From SSSZ01 sp016790965 (lineage in GTDB: Bacteria; Pseudomonadota; Gammaproteobacteria; Burkholderiales; Rhodocyclaceae), in the NCBI GenBank assembly GCA_016790965.1, contig JAEUNZ010000007.1:1-55146 (forward strand): a stretch of 55,146 nucleotides of DNA, read 5' to 3'. The translations under genes and the position numbers were made by a program. How positions within the stretch are numbered: position 1 is the stretch's first letter; each line of letters opens with the position of its first letter. Positions 27,401 to 35,808 of this stretch are shown one piece after another. A model generated the notes under the pieces. That model was not told the origin of the DNA, did no database searches, and was given only the letters and a program-made list of their open reading frames with translations.

Positions 27401-27824
27401 ACGCGAAGGCATGAAGCGGGCCGCCCTGGACCGTGCCGTGCGCGCCGAGAAGCTGCGCGAACAGGCACGGCGCGGTGTCGAGGGTGGATCGGCCGAGGGC
27501 GTCGAGGTGAAAACCGAGGAGTACGCCGATCTCCTGCGCCGGGTCTACAAGGAAGCCAAATTCCCCAAGCCACGCAATCTCATCGGCATGCAGAAGGATC
27601 TGCCGGTGGAAGAGATGGAAAAGCTCCTGCTCGCCAATCTCGCCACCGCCGACGAGGACGTGCGCCAACTGGCCCAGCGTCGGGGCGAAGTGGTGCAGGC
27701 CTGGCTGGTGGAACAGGGCAAGATCCCCATGGAGCGGGTCTTCCTGCTGCCCCCCAAAGTGGGCGCCGACCCCAAGGCCGACCCCAAGGCCAGCCCGAGC
27801 CGGGTGGATTTTTCGCTGCGCTGA
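24462..27824 (+). CDS. DUF748/AsmA-like giant inner-membrane-anchored protein
   Basis: A 1120-residue protein with one N-terminal membrane segment (about 20-42) and a long periplasmic part rich in beta-strand repeats of AsmA/DUF748 type (for example LRIDGPRLAV-like and NNIRITGGRVVLND). These proteins are thought to bridge the envelope for phospholipid transport. A low-complexity Pro/Ala linker lies at about 680-735. The C-terminal part (MIDFDPGRTALGTTAVKRLE, then LEITGRADPETE) resembles OmpA-like peptidoglycan-binding sequence. ATG 24462 follows GCGAGG. A possible -10 TACAAT is at 24392-24397. Confidence 0.88.
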   Translation: MTAPSSGRLGALASPARLRKTLAWCVGAVAAFGVLGFFAAPPLVKSLIERKAGEALHRKVSLGGLAINPYALSAELTGLSVRGESGDEVAGLDRLYLNLEAASLFRGGPVIRELQIDGPRLAVTRLEGNRYDVSDLIDEWSKPSEDPTPRFAVNNIRITGGRVVLNDQPTGLTHTVSDLALILPFVSSLPVHADIEVDPHFSALINGAPLVLEGRSKPFADSHESELRLDLDRVDLLRYLPYSPVKLPFAVAGARLDTELRLVFRQDKDAPASVRLLGAAHLSDVALREGGDRPLLAWKRLDIEVGEADLTRRHVALDRIRLSGLDLGLRATPQGRLNWQDIAAALGGGDAKGGESSASGKLTWSVAEVAVEGATLRWRDETRSKPFLATLGDFGLTLRQLEGRLEKPLELDASFTLEAGSQFRLGKGEIKGARIDLTQRLADLGELTLTAPRLDVLRDRNKTLDLPQGPLLKGGDGDNTGTPWTVAARRVALVDGGLRYREEGHRDRKAQTLDGLQISLENFSTAPGKKAALQVAARINEKGSLKVSGDIQASPLLIALDTDISGFPLLPIQPYFEDKLNVTLVRGQISSRGKLAFSLDKGRQSGGFKGDLTLGDLHSIDNLSGADFLKWKSLFLGGIDVALQPFALNVREVALADFYARMIVTPEGQLNLMQIVRKPEGETAPGAPPATAAAAPSPAGEQKASVPPAPAAPAAPAPAGEVAPIRVAKASLSNGTVNFSDYFVKPNYTVNVTRLSGRVTGLSSQADTVADLELHGSYGNAAPVDVSAKLNPLAAKAFLDLKGEIRGVDLTTLSTYAGKYAGYAIDKGKLSLYVSYKLADRQLSAENRIFLDQLTFGDKVDSPDATGLPVKLAVALLKNGRGEIDINLPISGSLEDPQFSLGGIIVRVIVNLFVKAVTSPFTLIASLFGGGEELSMIDFDPGRTALGTTAVKRLESLAKAMADRPALNLEITGRADPETEREGMKRAALDRAVRAEKLREQARRGVEGGSAEGVEVKTEEYADLLRRVYKEAKFPKPRNLIGMQKDLPVEEMEKLLLANLATADEDVRQLAQRRGEVVQAWLVEQGKIPMERVFLLPPKVGADPKADPKASPSRVDFSLR

Positions 27825-27913
27825 GGAGAACCGGCCGGGAGCCAAGCGGCGGATGAAGGGAAATGGCATCCGCGCCGGACGTCACTTGGATGCGCTGCCC
27901 CGCCTCCCTCAGA

Positions 27914-28068
27914 GCCTGTGAATTTTTCAGGCGCGCCCGAGCGGCGTGCCCAGGTGTGCACGATCAAGGCGCAAAGCACAGCCATAGCTCGGGCTATGGC
28001 GAGCATTGGCAACGCCGAGCGGGCGCAGCGGGGAATGACGAGCGGGGGTGAATGAAATGTTCACAGGC
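27914..28068. repeat. MITE-like intergenic element, copy 1
   Basis: A 155-bp element with inverted ends: left GCCTGTGAATTTTTCA (27914-27929) and right TGAAATGTTCACAGGC (28053-28068), 14 of 16 paired. Inside are a core shared with copy 2 (27958-27976), a hairpin CCATAGC-TCGG-GCTATGG (27982-27999), TGGCGAGCA and GCCGAGCGGGCGC (28014-28026). It lies between convergent genes, 3 bp from the DUF1631 stop. No coding potential. Confidence 0.75.
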
Positions 28069-28070
28069 GC

Positions 28071-30149
28071 TCACTCTGGCTTGGCGGTTTGCCCCAGGGC
28101 CGCCGCGGCAGCCGTGGCAAAGAGCGAACGCGTGTTGTGGCGCTGGGCCTCGCCGCTGCGCAACTGGCGATCTAGAATCAGGGGCGAGACCAGGAGAGCG
28201 TCTTCCTGCCCGGGGCGCGTGAAGAGGGGCCAACCGTCCGGGGTGAGGGCGCTGAGGTGACCGCCGGCGGCTTCGCCTTCGGGCAGGCGCAGATCGATCC
28301 AGTCGCCCTTCTGCCAGGGCGGCGCGGCGAGCAGCGTGGCGCCGGGCACCCGGCCGGGGAGATCGAGAATCCTAAGGCCGCGGCCGTCTTCCGCGAAGCG
28401 TTCGAGGCGCGGGCGCACCACTTCGGCGGCTAGGCTGCGTGGCGCTTCCAGGGGGGCGTCTGCCTCTTCCGGGGCTGGGGCCGTGCCCGGGGTGGAGCGG
28501 ATGGCGGCGGTTTGCAGGGCGAAGCAGGCGTCGAGGAAGGGTGCCCGTTCTTCGGCGCTCACGCCGATGGCGTCGAGCCCCTGGTTGATGCCCTTGAGCA
28601 GGACCGGGACGCCCTGGGCCAGGCGGCGGCGCTCATCCGGGGCCTCCTTGGGACGCACGCTCCAAACGAGGTCGCTGGCCAGTTGCAGGGCCGCCCGGGC
28701 GGTGGGGTTACTGCCGTCCTCCCCCCAAAGGCTCTCAAGGTAGCGCAGCCAGGGACCGACGAGAAAGTCAGCGATGGCGCCTGGCACCTCCGGCGTGGTC
28801 AGCGCGGCAAGGGCCTCCCGGGCGCGGCGGGCGGCGCTGCGGCGGCGGCTCCAGGCTTCTGCCAGGGCCAGCCAGGGAGCGGCAGCGGCCTCGGCGTCCT
28901 CGTTGCGGCGGGCGACGATCCAATCCACCTTGGCCACCGAGGATTCGAACAGGGCGGCCGAGCCATCGAAATTGCCCCGCACGTAGGCGGCCATTTCCTG
29001 CAGGCGTTCGCACACGGGATGGTCGGCGGCGGTGTCCCGCGGCAGGCCGCAGGCGGCAGCGGCCATGCGGTCGATGAGACGGCGGACGGGATGATCCAGC
29101 ACCGTAAACAGACCGGGGTCGGCCAGGGCAGTCTTGAGGATGGGGATCTGCAGGCTGGCGATGGCGGCTTTGACCGCTTCGGGCAGCTCGGCATCGGCAA
29201 AGATGGCTTCGAAGATGAGGGCCAGGGCGTCAAGGGCCGCGCCTTCCGGGCGCCCCGGCGCGATGCCGAGTTCGCTGGGCCGGAGCGCCGTGGCGACGGC
29301 GGGTTGGGTATCGTTGCCCTCGTGGCGTTCCAGGGCGTCGAGACGGGCGACCAACTGGTTGAGAAGTTCAAGGGGAATCACCGTCGTGGGCCCGGCGGCA
29401 GCGCCGCTGGGCGCATAGGCCACCTGCGCGGCCGCCTGCCGTCCGAGAATCGCGGCCTGCAGCGCCTGGGCGGGGTCTGCGCTCGCTACCGCCGGAGCCC
29501 CGGCGGACGGTGAGGAGAGCTGTGCCCGGGGACTGGAGTCGCGTGAAGCGCCGCCCCCGGCCGCCGCTTGATTGAGCAGTTGCGCCGGCTCGACCCCCTG
29601 GCGGGCGAGGAGTTCGTCCATTTCTCCGTAGGCCAGGGTGAGGCGCTCGGTGAGCAGCGGCTCCACCCGCTCCAGCAGGGCGAGGGCTGCGGTCGACCCC
29701 TTGCCACCGGCGGCCAGCATTTCACCCAAGCCCTGGCCCAGGGCATCCGGGGCGAAGGGCAGGTCGGCCGGCAGCAGGGCCGGGCGGCACAACAGGGTGG
29801 CAAAGCGTAGGTAGAGGCGGCGCGATGCCTGGCCGGTGGCTTCGCCCACCCGCCGGGCCAGGTCGCCGAGGGCGATTTCCAGTTCCAACTGGTCGTCGCC
29901 CACCAGGGAAATCTTGGAGGCGGTCAGTCCGTCAGCCTGTTCGAAACCCGCCCGTTTGGCGGTGATCGCCTCGTCGAAATAGCGGCCGGCGCCCAGACAG
30001 GCGGCTTCGACCTCTTCCCCGCTTAGCACCCCGGATTCGCGCAGAGCCTGGGCGAAGTGGCGCAGGAAGGCGAGGCGGCAGGACTGGACGACTTCGTAGG
30101 CATCCACGCCGGCCGAAAGATCGGGCAGGGTAAGGCGCTGTTCGCTCAT
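28071..30149 (-). CDS. DUF1631-family protein
   Basis: A 692-residue cytoplasmic, almost entirely helical protein of the DUF1631 family, sometimes labelled thymidine phosphorylase without evidence. Typical blocks are SCRLAFLRHFAQAL near the N-terminus, ISLVGDDQLELEIALGDLA, and in the middle VARLDALERH followed by ILKTALADPGLFTVLDHPVR. A PilZ-like strand-rich end (PGRVPGATLLAAPPWQKGDW, SALTPDGWPLF) is possible. Function unknown. GGAGACTCCC precedes ATG 30149. Its stop codon coincides with the boundary of the MITE-like copy 1. The slt gene lies upstream on the same strand. Confidence 0.85.
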   Translation of the reverse strand: MSEQRLTLPDLSAGVDAYEVVQSCRLAFLRHFAQALRESGVLSGEEVEAACLGAGRYFDEAITAKRAGFEQADGLTASKISLVGDDQLELEIALGDLARRVGEATGQASRRLYLRFATLLCRPALLPADLPFAPDALGQGLGEMLAAGGKGSTAALALLERVEPLLTERLTLAYGEMDELLARQGVEPAQLLNQAAAGGGASRDSSPRAQLSSPSAGAPAVASADPAQALQAAILGRQAAAQVAYAPSGAAAGPTTVIPLELLNQLVARLDALERHEGNDTQPAVATALRPSELGIAPGRPEGAALDALALIFEAIFADAELPEAVKAAIASLQIPILKTALADPGLFTVLDHPVRRLIDRMAAAACGLPRDTAADHPVCERLQEMAAYVRGNFDGSAALFESSVAKVDWIVARRNEDAEAAAAPWLALAEAWSRRRSAARRAREALAALTTPEVPGAIADFLVGPWLRYLESLWGEDGSNPTARAALQLASDLVWSVRPKEAPDERRRLAQGVPVLLKGINQGLDAIGVSAEERAPFLDACFALQTAAIRSTPGTAPAPEEADAPLEAPRSLAAEVVRPRLERFAEDGRGLRILDLPGRVPGATLLAAPPWQKGDWIDLRLPEGEAAGGHLSALTPDGWPLFTRPGQEDALLVSPLILDRQLRSGEAQRHNTRSLFATAAAAALGQTAKPE

Positions 30150-30179
30150 GGGAGTCTCCGGGGCCGGGGGCGGTGAAGG

Positions 30180-32144
30180 TCAGGGCAGGTCGGCATCCTT
30201 GGGGCCATCCGCCACCCGGGGGCCGACGACCCCCAGGCGTGCCTTGAGGGAATCAGGCTTGCCGTTGAACAGGGCCGAGTAATAGACGGCGTTGCTCATC
30301 ACCTTCTTGACGTAATCGCGAGTCTCGTTGAAGGGGATGGTTTCGGCGTAGATGGCGCCTTCGAGCGGCACGTCGGCGCGCCATTTGCGGGCCCGGCCGG
30401 GACCGGCGTTGTAGGCGGCGGAGGCCAGGACCGGATGGTTGTCGAGATTTTCCAACACCATGCGCATGTAGCTGGTGCCGAGCAGTACGTTGGTTTCGGT
30501 GTCGTTGACCCGGCTGTGGTTGTAATCCTTGAGGCCGATCTTCCGCGCTACCCACTTGGCGGTGGCAGGCATGAGTTGCATGAGTCCGGAAGCGCCGACA
30601 GTGGATTTGGCATTGGTGATGAAGCGGCTCTCCTGGCGCATCAGGCCATAGACCCAGGCGTCGTCGAGGGACTGGTTGCGGGCCGCGGGCCGCACCTGGT
30701 CGCCGTAGGGAGCGAGGTAGCGTAGGCGGTAGTCGTGCTCGTTCCTGGTCTTGTCGGCGGTGTTGATGGCCCGGTCGTAGATACCCTGGCGGTGCGCGAG
30801 ATCGGCGGCGGCCAGCAACTGGCGGTCGTCCATGCCGCGCAGGGTCCAGTTCCACTCGCGGACCGCCTCGGTGCGCAGGTCGAGGCGGAAGAGCGCCAGG
30901 GCCCGGCGTAGCCCTGCATTGCCCTGGGCCGCCCGTTCCTCGTCCCGGGTGAGGGCCGCCGCCGCGGGAGGCGGTGCGAGTGGCTTGCCCAGTTCCTCGT
31001 CGGCCAGATTGCCGTAGAAATTGGGCTGTCCGGCGATGCGCCGGAACAGGGCATCGGCGTCGCTGGTGCGGCCACCGGCCTTGTGGGCCCGGCCCAGCCA
31101 GTAGGTCCATTCGGGCAGGGCCGCAAGTGCCGGGGGCATGGCTTCGATGGTGCCATGCACGATCCCCCACTCCTGGGCCCGCAGAGCGGCGCGCACTTTC
31201 CAGGCGTAGCCTTCGTCGGACAGGGGGGCCTTGCCGGCCCGGGCGTACCAGCCCAGGGCATCGCTCATGTGCCGCTTGGCGGCGCTGAGCCCGATCTGGC
31301 CCCAGGCCCACTGCTTCTCGCTGTCCTGCATGCGGCCCTGGAGTTTTTCCAATTGTTCCGCCGCGACCCGCGGATCGTTGGTCGCCACCCGCTGCACGGC
31401 CAGGGCGACCAATTCCCGCCCGGAGCGGGTGGAGGCCCAGGAGGAGGGCATCTTGACCAGATAGCCCATGGCCTGGTCGATGAGGGCATCGACCTGCTTC
31501 ATGTCCGGCGTTTGGGATTCCGGCAGGTAGTGCATGCTGGCCTTGGCCCAGGCGGTGCGATTGGCTTCGAACTGACGGCGCACCCGGGCCCATACGTCGT
31601 CGGCGAGAACCTTCTTTTCCCAGATCAGGGCTTCCAGGACGGGAACACAGCCTTCCGGCGGCTCGATGAGACTGAGCCAAAGGCCCTGCGCCTCGTCCAG
31701 GGCCTTGGCGTCCTTGCGGGCCAGCCGCCCTTGCAGCGCGAGGCAGGTGGTTTCCTGCTCCGGATTGGCGAGGGCGGCGTAGGCGGCTTCGACTTCCGCC
31801 CACTGTTGCTTTTTGGCCATGAGGCGCAGCCAGTCGCCACGCAGGCGTTCGGCGACGTAGCTCCCCGGATGACGCTCGGCAAAGGCGGTTACGGCAGCGG
31901 TGTCGGACTGCTCCAGACGCATGCGCTGCTGAAAATACTCGACGTAGGGGGCCAGATCGTGGCCGCTGCCCAGGGTGGCGGCGGCCTTTTCCAGCCGGAG
32001 GGCATCGCCGGTGCGGAATGCTTCCCGGGCGGAGAGAAAGGCGGCGTCCTTGCCTTCCTGGGCGTAAACGGGGGCGAGGGACGCGGGGGAGAGAGACGCG
32101 AGGGCGATGGCCAGAACGGCTGGCAGGGCAAAACGGTGCTTCAT
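30180..32144 (-). CDS. slt: soluble lytic murein transglycosylase Slt
   Basis: A 654-residue periplasmic enzyme that cleaves glycan strands with formation of 1,6-anhydromuramic acid. A signal peptide (cleavage near VYAQ) is followed by the large superhelical U and L domains (about 30-480) and the catalytic domain. Catalytic Glu about 503 lies in YGLMRQESRF; SGLMQLMPATAKWVA, DTETNVLLGTSYM and ASAAYNAGPGRARKW complete the Slt signature. It is divergent from the 5-FCL gene, with 14 bp between start codons. Confidence 0.95.
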   Translation of the reverse strand: MKHRFALPAVLAIALASLSPASLAPVYAQEGKDAAFLSAREAFRTGDALRLEKAAATLGSGHDLAPYVEYFQQRMRLEQSDTAAVTAFAERHPGSYVAERLRGDWLRLMAKKQQWAEVEAAYAALANPEQETTCLALQGRLARKDAKALDEAQGLWLSLIEPPEGCVPVLEALIWEKKVLADDVWARVRRQFEANRTAWAKASMHYLPESQTPDMKQVDALIDQAMGYLVKMPSSWASTRSGRELVALAVQRVATNDPRVAAEQLEKLQGRMQDSEKQWAWGQIGLSAAKRHMSDALGWYARAGKAPLSDEGYAWKVRAALRAQEWGIVHGTIEAMPPALAALPEWTYWLGRAHKAGGRTSDADALFRRIAGQPNFYGNLADEELGKPLAPPPAAAALTRDEERAAQGNAGLRRALALFRLDLRTEAVREWNWTLRGMDDRQLLAAADLAHRQGIYDRAINTADKTRNEHDYRLRYLAPYGDQVRPAARNQSLDDAWVYGLMRQESRFITNAKSTVGASGLMQLMPATAKWVARKIGLKDYNHSRVNDTETNVLLGTSYMRMVLENLDNHPVLASAAYNAGPGRARKWRADVPLEGAIYAETIPFNETRDYVKKVMSNAVYYSALFNGKPDSLKARLGVVGPRVADGPKDADLP

Positions 32145-32158
32145 GCTAGATTGGCGGA

Positions 32159-32758
32159 GTGGAACCGATTACGACGACATCGGGCGAGGATAGCACGGCC
32201 TGGCGGCGGGCGTTGCGGGCGGAAATGGCCGCCCGACGGGACGCCCTGACGCCGGAGCAGCACAGGAGCCTGTCGGCCGCCCTCGCCCGGCACCTCATCA
32301 CCGCCCTGCCCGCTGATCGGCTGGCGGTGGTGGGGCATTGTTGGCCCATCCGCAACGAACCGGACCTGAGCCTCGCGCTGGATCACTGGCGGGCCTTGGG
32401 CTGCCGCACGGTCCTGCCGGTTGTGGTGGCGCCGGGCCAGCCCCTGGTCTTTCGCGCCTGGTGCCCGGGGGAGCCGCTGTGCCCAGACCGTTACGGCATC
32501 CCCACCCCGGTGGCGGGGCCGCCGGTGCTGCCCACCCTCCTCCTCCTGCCCCTCAACGCCTTCGATGGGGCCGGGTATCGCCTGGGCTACGGCGGCGGCT
32601 TCTTCGACCGCACCCTGGCGACGCTTGCCCCACGGCCCCTGGCGGTGGGGGTCGGCTTCGAGATCAACCGGGTGGACAGCATCCGCCCCCAGGCCCACGA
32701 CCAACGGCTAGACTGGATCGCCAGCGAGGCGGGAGCCTGGCGGATCGATTCGGGCTGA
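32159..32758 (+). CDS. 5-formyltetrahydrofolate cyclo-ligase
   Basis: A 199-residue enzyme that converts 5-formyl-THF to 5,10-methenyl-THF using ATP. Family motifs: WRRALRAEMAARRDAL at the N-terminus, LLLPLNAFDGAGYRLGYGGGFFDR in two blocks around the conserved GYRLGYGGG, and VGVGFEINRV near the end. The start is GTG 32159, only 14 bp from the slt ATG on the other strand; GGCGGA sits very close to it, so the true start is uncertain. The MITE-like copy 2 begins at its stop codon. Confidence 0.9.
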   Translation: MEPITTTSGEDSTAWRRALRAEMAARRDALTPEQHRSLSAALARHLITALPADRLAVVGHCWPIRNEPDLSLALDHWRALGCRTVLPVVVAPGQPLVFRAWCPGEPLCPDRYGIPTPVAGPPVLPTLLLLPLNAFDGAGYRLGYGGGFFDRTLATLAPRPLAVGVGFEINRVDSIRPQAHDQRLDWIASEAGAWRIDSG

Positions 32759-32924
32759 GCTCAGCGCCTGGGTTCATTTCGGGGGCACCCGGGCGGCGCG
32801 CGCGGGTGGGCACGATCATGGCGCAAAGTGCCGCAATAGCCTGGTCCGTGGCGAGCAATCGCGGCCGAGCGGGCGCGGGCGGACGTGACACACGGGAGCC
32901 AATGGAAGTTTCAGCGGCACTCAC
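32758..32924. repeat. MITE-like intergenic element, copy 2
   Basis: About 165 bp sharing with copy 1 the core GCACGATCATGGCGCAAAG (32810-32828, 18 of 19 identical), TGGCGAGCA (32849-32857) and GCCGAGCGGGCGC (32864-32876), at near-equal spacing. Ends resemble AGCGCCTG...CATTTC on the left (32763) and its inverted form on the right (to CTCAC at 32924). The right end runs into the stop codon of the membrane protein gene at 32911. Confidence 0.65.
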
Positions 32925-33189
32925 GCCGCAGCAGGAGCACGGCACCTCCGCAGAGCGCCCCGGCCAACGCCGCCAGGATGGCCTGGCGCAGGTCGTAGAT
33001 GCCGGCCCACAGCGCCAATTCGAGACTGAAGCCGTGATGCAGGGCAAGCAGCAGCGACCCCAGTGCCAGCGCCAGCCAGGCGGTGGGCCGGCTATGCCTC
33101 AGGGCGCTTTCCAGGGCCAGACCGGCGGCGAGGGACTGGCCGGCAAGGGCCAGAACCAGGGCGAGCAAGGCGGCCGTGTAGGGGCTCAT
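32911..33189 (-). CDS. small hydrophobic membrane protein
   Basis: A 92-residue protein that I cannot assign. Three hydrophobic stretches (ALLALVLALAGQSLAAGLAL, AWLALALGSLLLALHHGF, AILAALAGALCGGAVLLL) suggest an inner-membrane protein, ending in a basic RRECR tail. The ATG overlaps the patB stop by 4 bp (ATGA), so it is the third gene of the cysK operon. The last codons and stop come from the MITE-like element, so the original C-terminus may have been longer. Confidence 0.65.
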   Translation of the reverse strand: MSPYTAALLALVLALAGQSLAAGLALESALRHSRPTAWLALALGSLLLALHHGFSLELALWAGIYDLRQAILAALAGALCGGAVLLLRRECR

Positions 33190-34310
33190 GGGGCGCAGGC
33201 TGCGGCCAGCCGGGCCAGGGCGCTGTCCAGGGTGGTGCGGGGGCAGCCGAAGTTGAGTCGCACCCAGCCGGGAGCGCCGAAGTCGGCGCCCTCGGAGAGG
33301 CCGAGTCCATGGCGCTCCAGATGGGCCGCCGGACGGGTCTGACCCAGGCCCCGGGCGTCGATCCAGGCCAGGTAGGTGGCCTCCACCGGGGCCATCGCCA
33401 GACCGGGGAGGGCCGCCACCGCCGCCTGGACGGCGTCTCGGTTGGCGGCCAGATAGGCGATCAAGTCCCGGTGCCAGGCGCCGCCATGGCGCAGGGCAGC
33501 TTCGCAGGCCACCAGGCCGAAGAGGTTCACATGGGGAACGATGCCGTCCATGGCCCGGCGAAAGGCCCGACGCAGACTCGCGTCGGGGATCACCGCGAAC
33601 GCACAGCCCAGGCCGGGGACGTTATAGGTCTTGGAGGGCGCCATGAGGGTGATGCTGCGGGCGGCGCACTCGGGCCCCAGCGTGGCGAAAGGTCGGTGAC
33701 GGCGCCCTTCGAGGATGAGGTCGCAGTGGATTTCGTCCGAACACACCAGGAGGTCGTGCCGGGCGGCGAATTCCGCCAGCGCTTGCAGTTCGTCGTCGTC
33801 CCAGCAGCGACCCACCGGATTGTGGGGGTGGCACAGGAGGAGGAGGCGGGTCTCGGGTTGGCAGGCAGCTTGCAGGGCTCCCCAGTCCCAGGTCCAGCGA
33901 CCCCCTTCCAGGACCAGGTCCGCCCGGGCCAGGGAGAGACCGGCGTGGGCAGGGGCGCCAAGGAAGGGCGGGTATACCGGCGTCGCTGTCAGAACGCCTC
34001 CGGCCGCTGCCCGGCAGGCCAGGTTGAGGCCCGTGACCAAGCCCGGCAACCACACCAGCCATTCGGCCTGAATCGACCAGCCATAGCGGTCATCGAGGTA
34101 AGCAAGCACTGACTCCGTGAGGGAAGGCCAGGGCTGTGGATAACCGAAGACCCCGTGCTCCACACGCTGGCGCAGGGCCTCGATCACCGCCGGAGGGGCG
34201 GCGAAATCCATGTCGGCCACCCATAAGGGCAGCACGTCGCGACCGGCATAGCGGCCCCATTTGACGGAGTCGCTGCCGCGCCGGTCGGGCGCCGTGTCGA
34301 AAACGCTCAA
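33186..34310 (-). CDS. patB: MalY/PatB-family C-S lyase (cystathionine beta-lyase type)
   Basis: A 374-residue fold-type I PLP enzyme of the MalY/PatB group, which releases sulfur from cystathionine or cysteine conjugates. Family features: DVLPLWVADMDFAAPPAVIE at the N-terminus, FGYPQPWPS, HPHNPVGR, VCSDEIHCDLIL and the PLP lysine in APSKTYNVPGLG, with final RLNFGCPRTTL. The start chosen is TTG 34310, which overlaps the cysK stop (TTTGA) and has CGAGG upstream; a longer frame would run through cysK. Cotranscribed with cysK. Confidence 0.85.
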   Translation of the reverse strand: MSVFDTAPDRRGSDSVKWGRYAGRDVLPLWVADMDFAAPPAVIEALRQRVEHGVFGYPQPWPSLTESVLAYLDDRYGWSIQAEWLVWLPGLVTGLNLACRAAAGGVLTATPVYPPFLGAPAHAGLSLARADLVLEGGRWTWDWGALQAACQPETRLLLLCHPHNPVGRCWDDDELQALAEFAARHDLLVCSDEIHCDLILEGRRHRPFATLGPECAARSITLMAPSKTYNVPGLGCAFAVIPDASLRRAFRRAMDGIVPHVNLFGLVACEAALRHGGAWHRDLIAYLAANRDAVQAAVAALPGLAMAPVEATYLAWIDARGLGQTRPAAHLERHGLGLSEGADFGAPGWVRLNFGCPRTTLDSALARLAAACAP

Positions 34311-35239
34311 ACCTCGATGTGCTGGAAGAGTGCTGTGGACAGGTAGCGTTCGCCGAAGGAGGGAATGATCACCACGATCAGCTTGCCGGTGTTCTCCGGC
34401 CGCTTGGCCAGCTCCAAGGCGGCCCACACGGCGGCGCCGGAGGAGATGCCCACCAGCAGCCCCTCTTCCGTCGCCATGCGGCGGGCGGTGGCAAAGGCGT
34501 CGTCGTTCTTGACGCGCATCACCTCGTCGTAGATCGCGGTGTTGAGCACGGCGGGGACGAAACCGGCGCCGATGCCCTGGATGGGGTGAGGCCCCTTCTG
34601 GCCGCCGGAGAGGACTGGCGAGGCGTCGGGCTCCACGGCGACGACCGTCACGCTCGGCTTGCGTGCCTTGAGCACTTCGCCCACGCCGGTCACCGTACCG
34701 CCGGTGCCGACGCCGGAAACGAAGATATCCACTTGGCCATCGGTATCCCGCCACACCTCCTCGGCAGTGGTGTTGCGGTGCACCTCCGGGTTGGCCGGGT
34801 TCTCGAACTGCTGCGGGATGAAGTACTTGGGGTCACCTTCGGCCAGGGCCTTGGCCTTGGCGATGGCCCCGCCCATGCCCTCGGGGCCGGGGGTGAGGAT
34901 GAGGTCGGCGCCGTAGGCCTTGAGCAGGAGCTTGCGCTCGCGGCTCATGGTTTCCGGCATGACGAAGGCGCACTTGATGCCGCGGGCGGCGCAGACCATG
35001 GCCAGGCCGATGCCGGTATTGCCGGAGGTCGGCTCCAGCACCACGGTATCCGGCCCGATCATGCCCGCCGACTGGGCAGCGTCGAGCATCGATACCGCGA
35101 TGCGGTCCTTGACGCTATGCCCGGGGTTGAAGAATTCGAGCTTGGCGGCCACGGTGGCGCCGCAGCCGGCGGTGACGCGATTGAGCTTGACCAGCGGCGT
35201 ATTGCCCACCAGCTCGGTGACGTTGTTGGCGATCTTCAT
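34307..35239 (-). CDS. cysK: cysteine synthase A
   Basis: A 310-residue PLP enzyme that makes cysteine from O-acetylserine and sulfide. The PLP lysine is in GHSVKDRIA (about residue 42), the substrate loop in PTSGNTGIGLA, the phosphate loop in SGVGTGGTVTGV, and GAGFVP and ISSGAAVWAAL follow. ATG 35239 with AGGAGTCC upstream starts the conserved MKIANNVTELVGNTPLV. It heads an operon with patB and a small membrane protein, which suggests linked cysteine synthesis and breakdown. Confidence 0.95.
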   Translation of the reverse strand: MKIANNVTELVGNTPLVKLNRVTAGCGATVAAKLEFFNPGHSVKDRIAVSMLDAAQSAGMIGPDTVVLEPTSGNTGIGLAMVCAARGIKCAFVMPETMSRERKLLLKAYGADLILTPGPEGMGGAIAKAKALAEGDPKYFIPQQFENPANPEVHRNTTAEEVWRDTDGQVDIFVSGVGTGGTVTGVGEVLKARKPSVTVVAVEPDASPVLSGGQKGPHPIQGIGAGFVPAVLNTAIYDEVMRVKNDDAFATARRMATEEGLLVGISSGAAVWAALELAKRPENTGKLIVVIIPSFGERYLSTALFQHIEV

Positions 35240-35309
35240 GGCGGACTCCTGAATGGGATGGGGCATTGTAGGGGACTCCGCCCCGGTCGTGGAGCCAGGG
35301 TGTCGGCGA

Positions 35310-35699
35310 CTACGCCATCGAATGCAACCCGATCATGTTGCCCTCGGTGTCATTGACCAGGGCGATGAAGCCGTGGGGGCCGATGGAGAACTTATCCTTG
35401 AAGATGCGCCCGCCGTTGGCCGCAGCCCGGGCCGCTTCGACGCCGCAATCGGCGCAACCGAAATAGACCAGGGTGCCGCTGCCGCCGGAGGGGCAGCCGG
35501 GCATTTTGACCAGCGTCCCGGTCGCTCCGTAGGCCTCCATGGACGACGGGAAGGCCAGCATCTCCATGCCCGGGAGTGCCTCCGCATCCGGGTTGCCCAG
35601 GGGGCTGAGGGAGCACTGGAAGACCGCCTCGTAGAAGGCCTTGGCGCGGGGCATGTCCTGGACGTAGATTTCAAACCAGACGATGGGGTTGGGCGGCAT
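35310..35699 (-). CDS. VOC-family protein (glyoxalase/dioxygenase superfamily)
   Basis: A 129-residue vicinal-oxygen-chelate protein: WFEIYVQDMPRAKAFYEAVF, then LVYFGCADCGVEAARAAANG and PHGFIALVNDTEGNMIGLHS, the last containing the likely metal Glu or His positions. The substrate is unknown. TGAGGAG lies just before the start ATG 35699. Cys are unusually frequent in its centre. Confidence 0.85.
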   Translation of the reverse strand: MPPNPIVWFEIYVQDMPRAKAFYEAVFQCSLSPLGNPDAEALPGMEMLAFPSSMEAYGATGTLVKMPGCPSGGSGTLVYFGCADCGVEAARAAANGGRIFKDKFSIGPHGFIALVNDTEGNMIGLHSMA

Positions 35700-35808
35700 G
35701 GGGTTCTCCTCAATCAGATGTGGCCAAAGGGTGGATGTTGATGGAATATCCTGAAGTTCGACCGCGCGCCGGTGGACCGGTTCCATGCGCTTGGCGCGCT
35801 GGCGCCGA

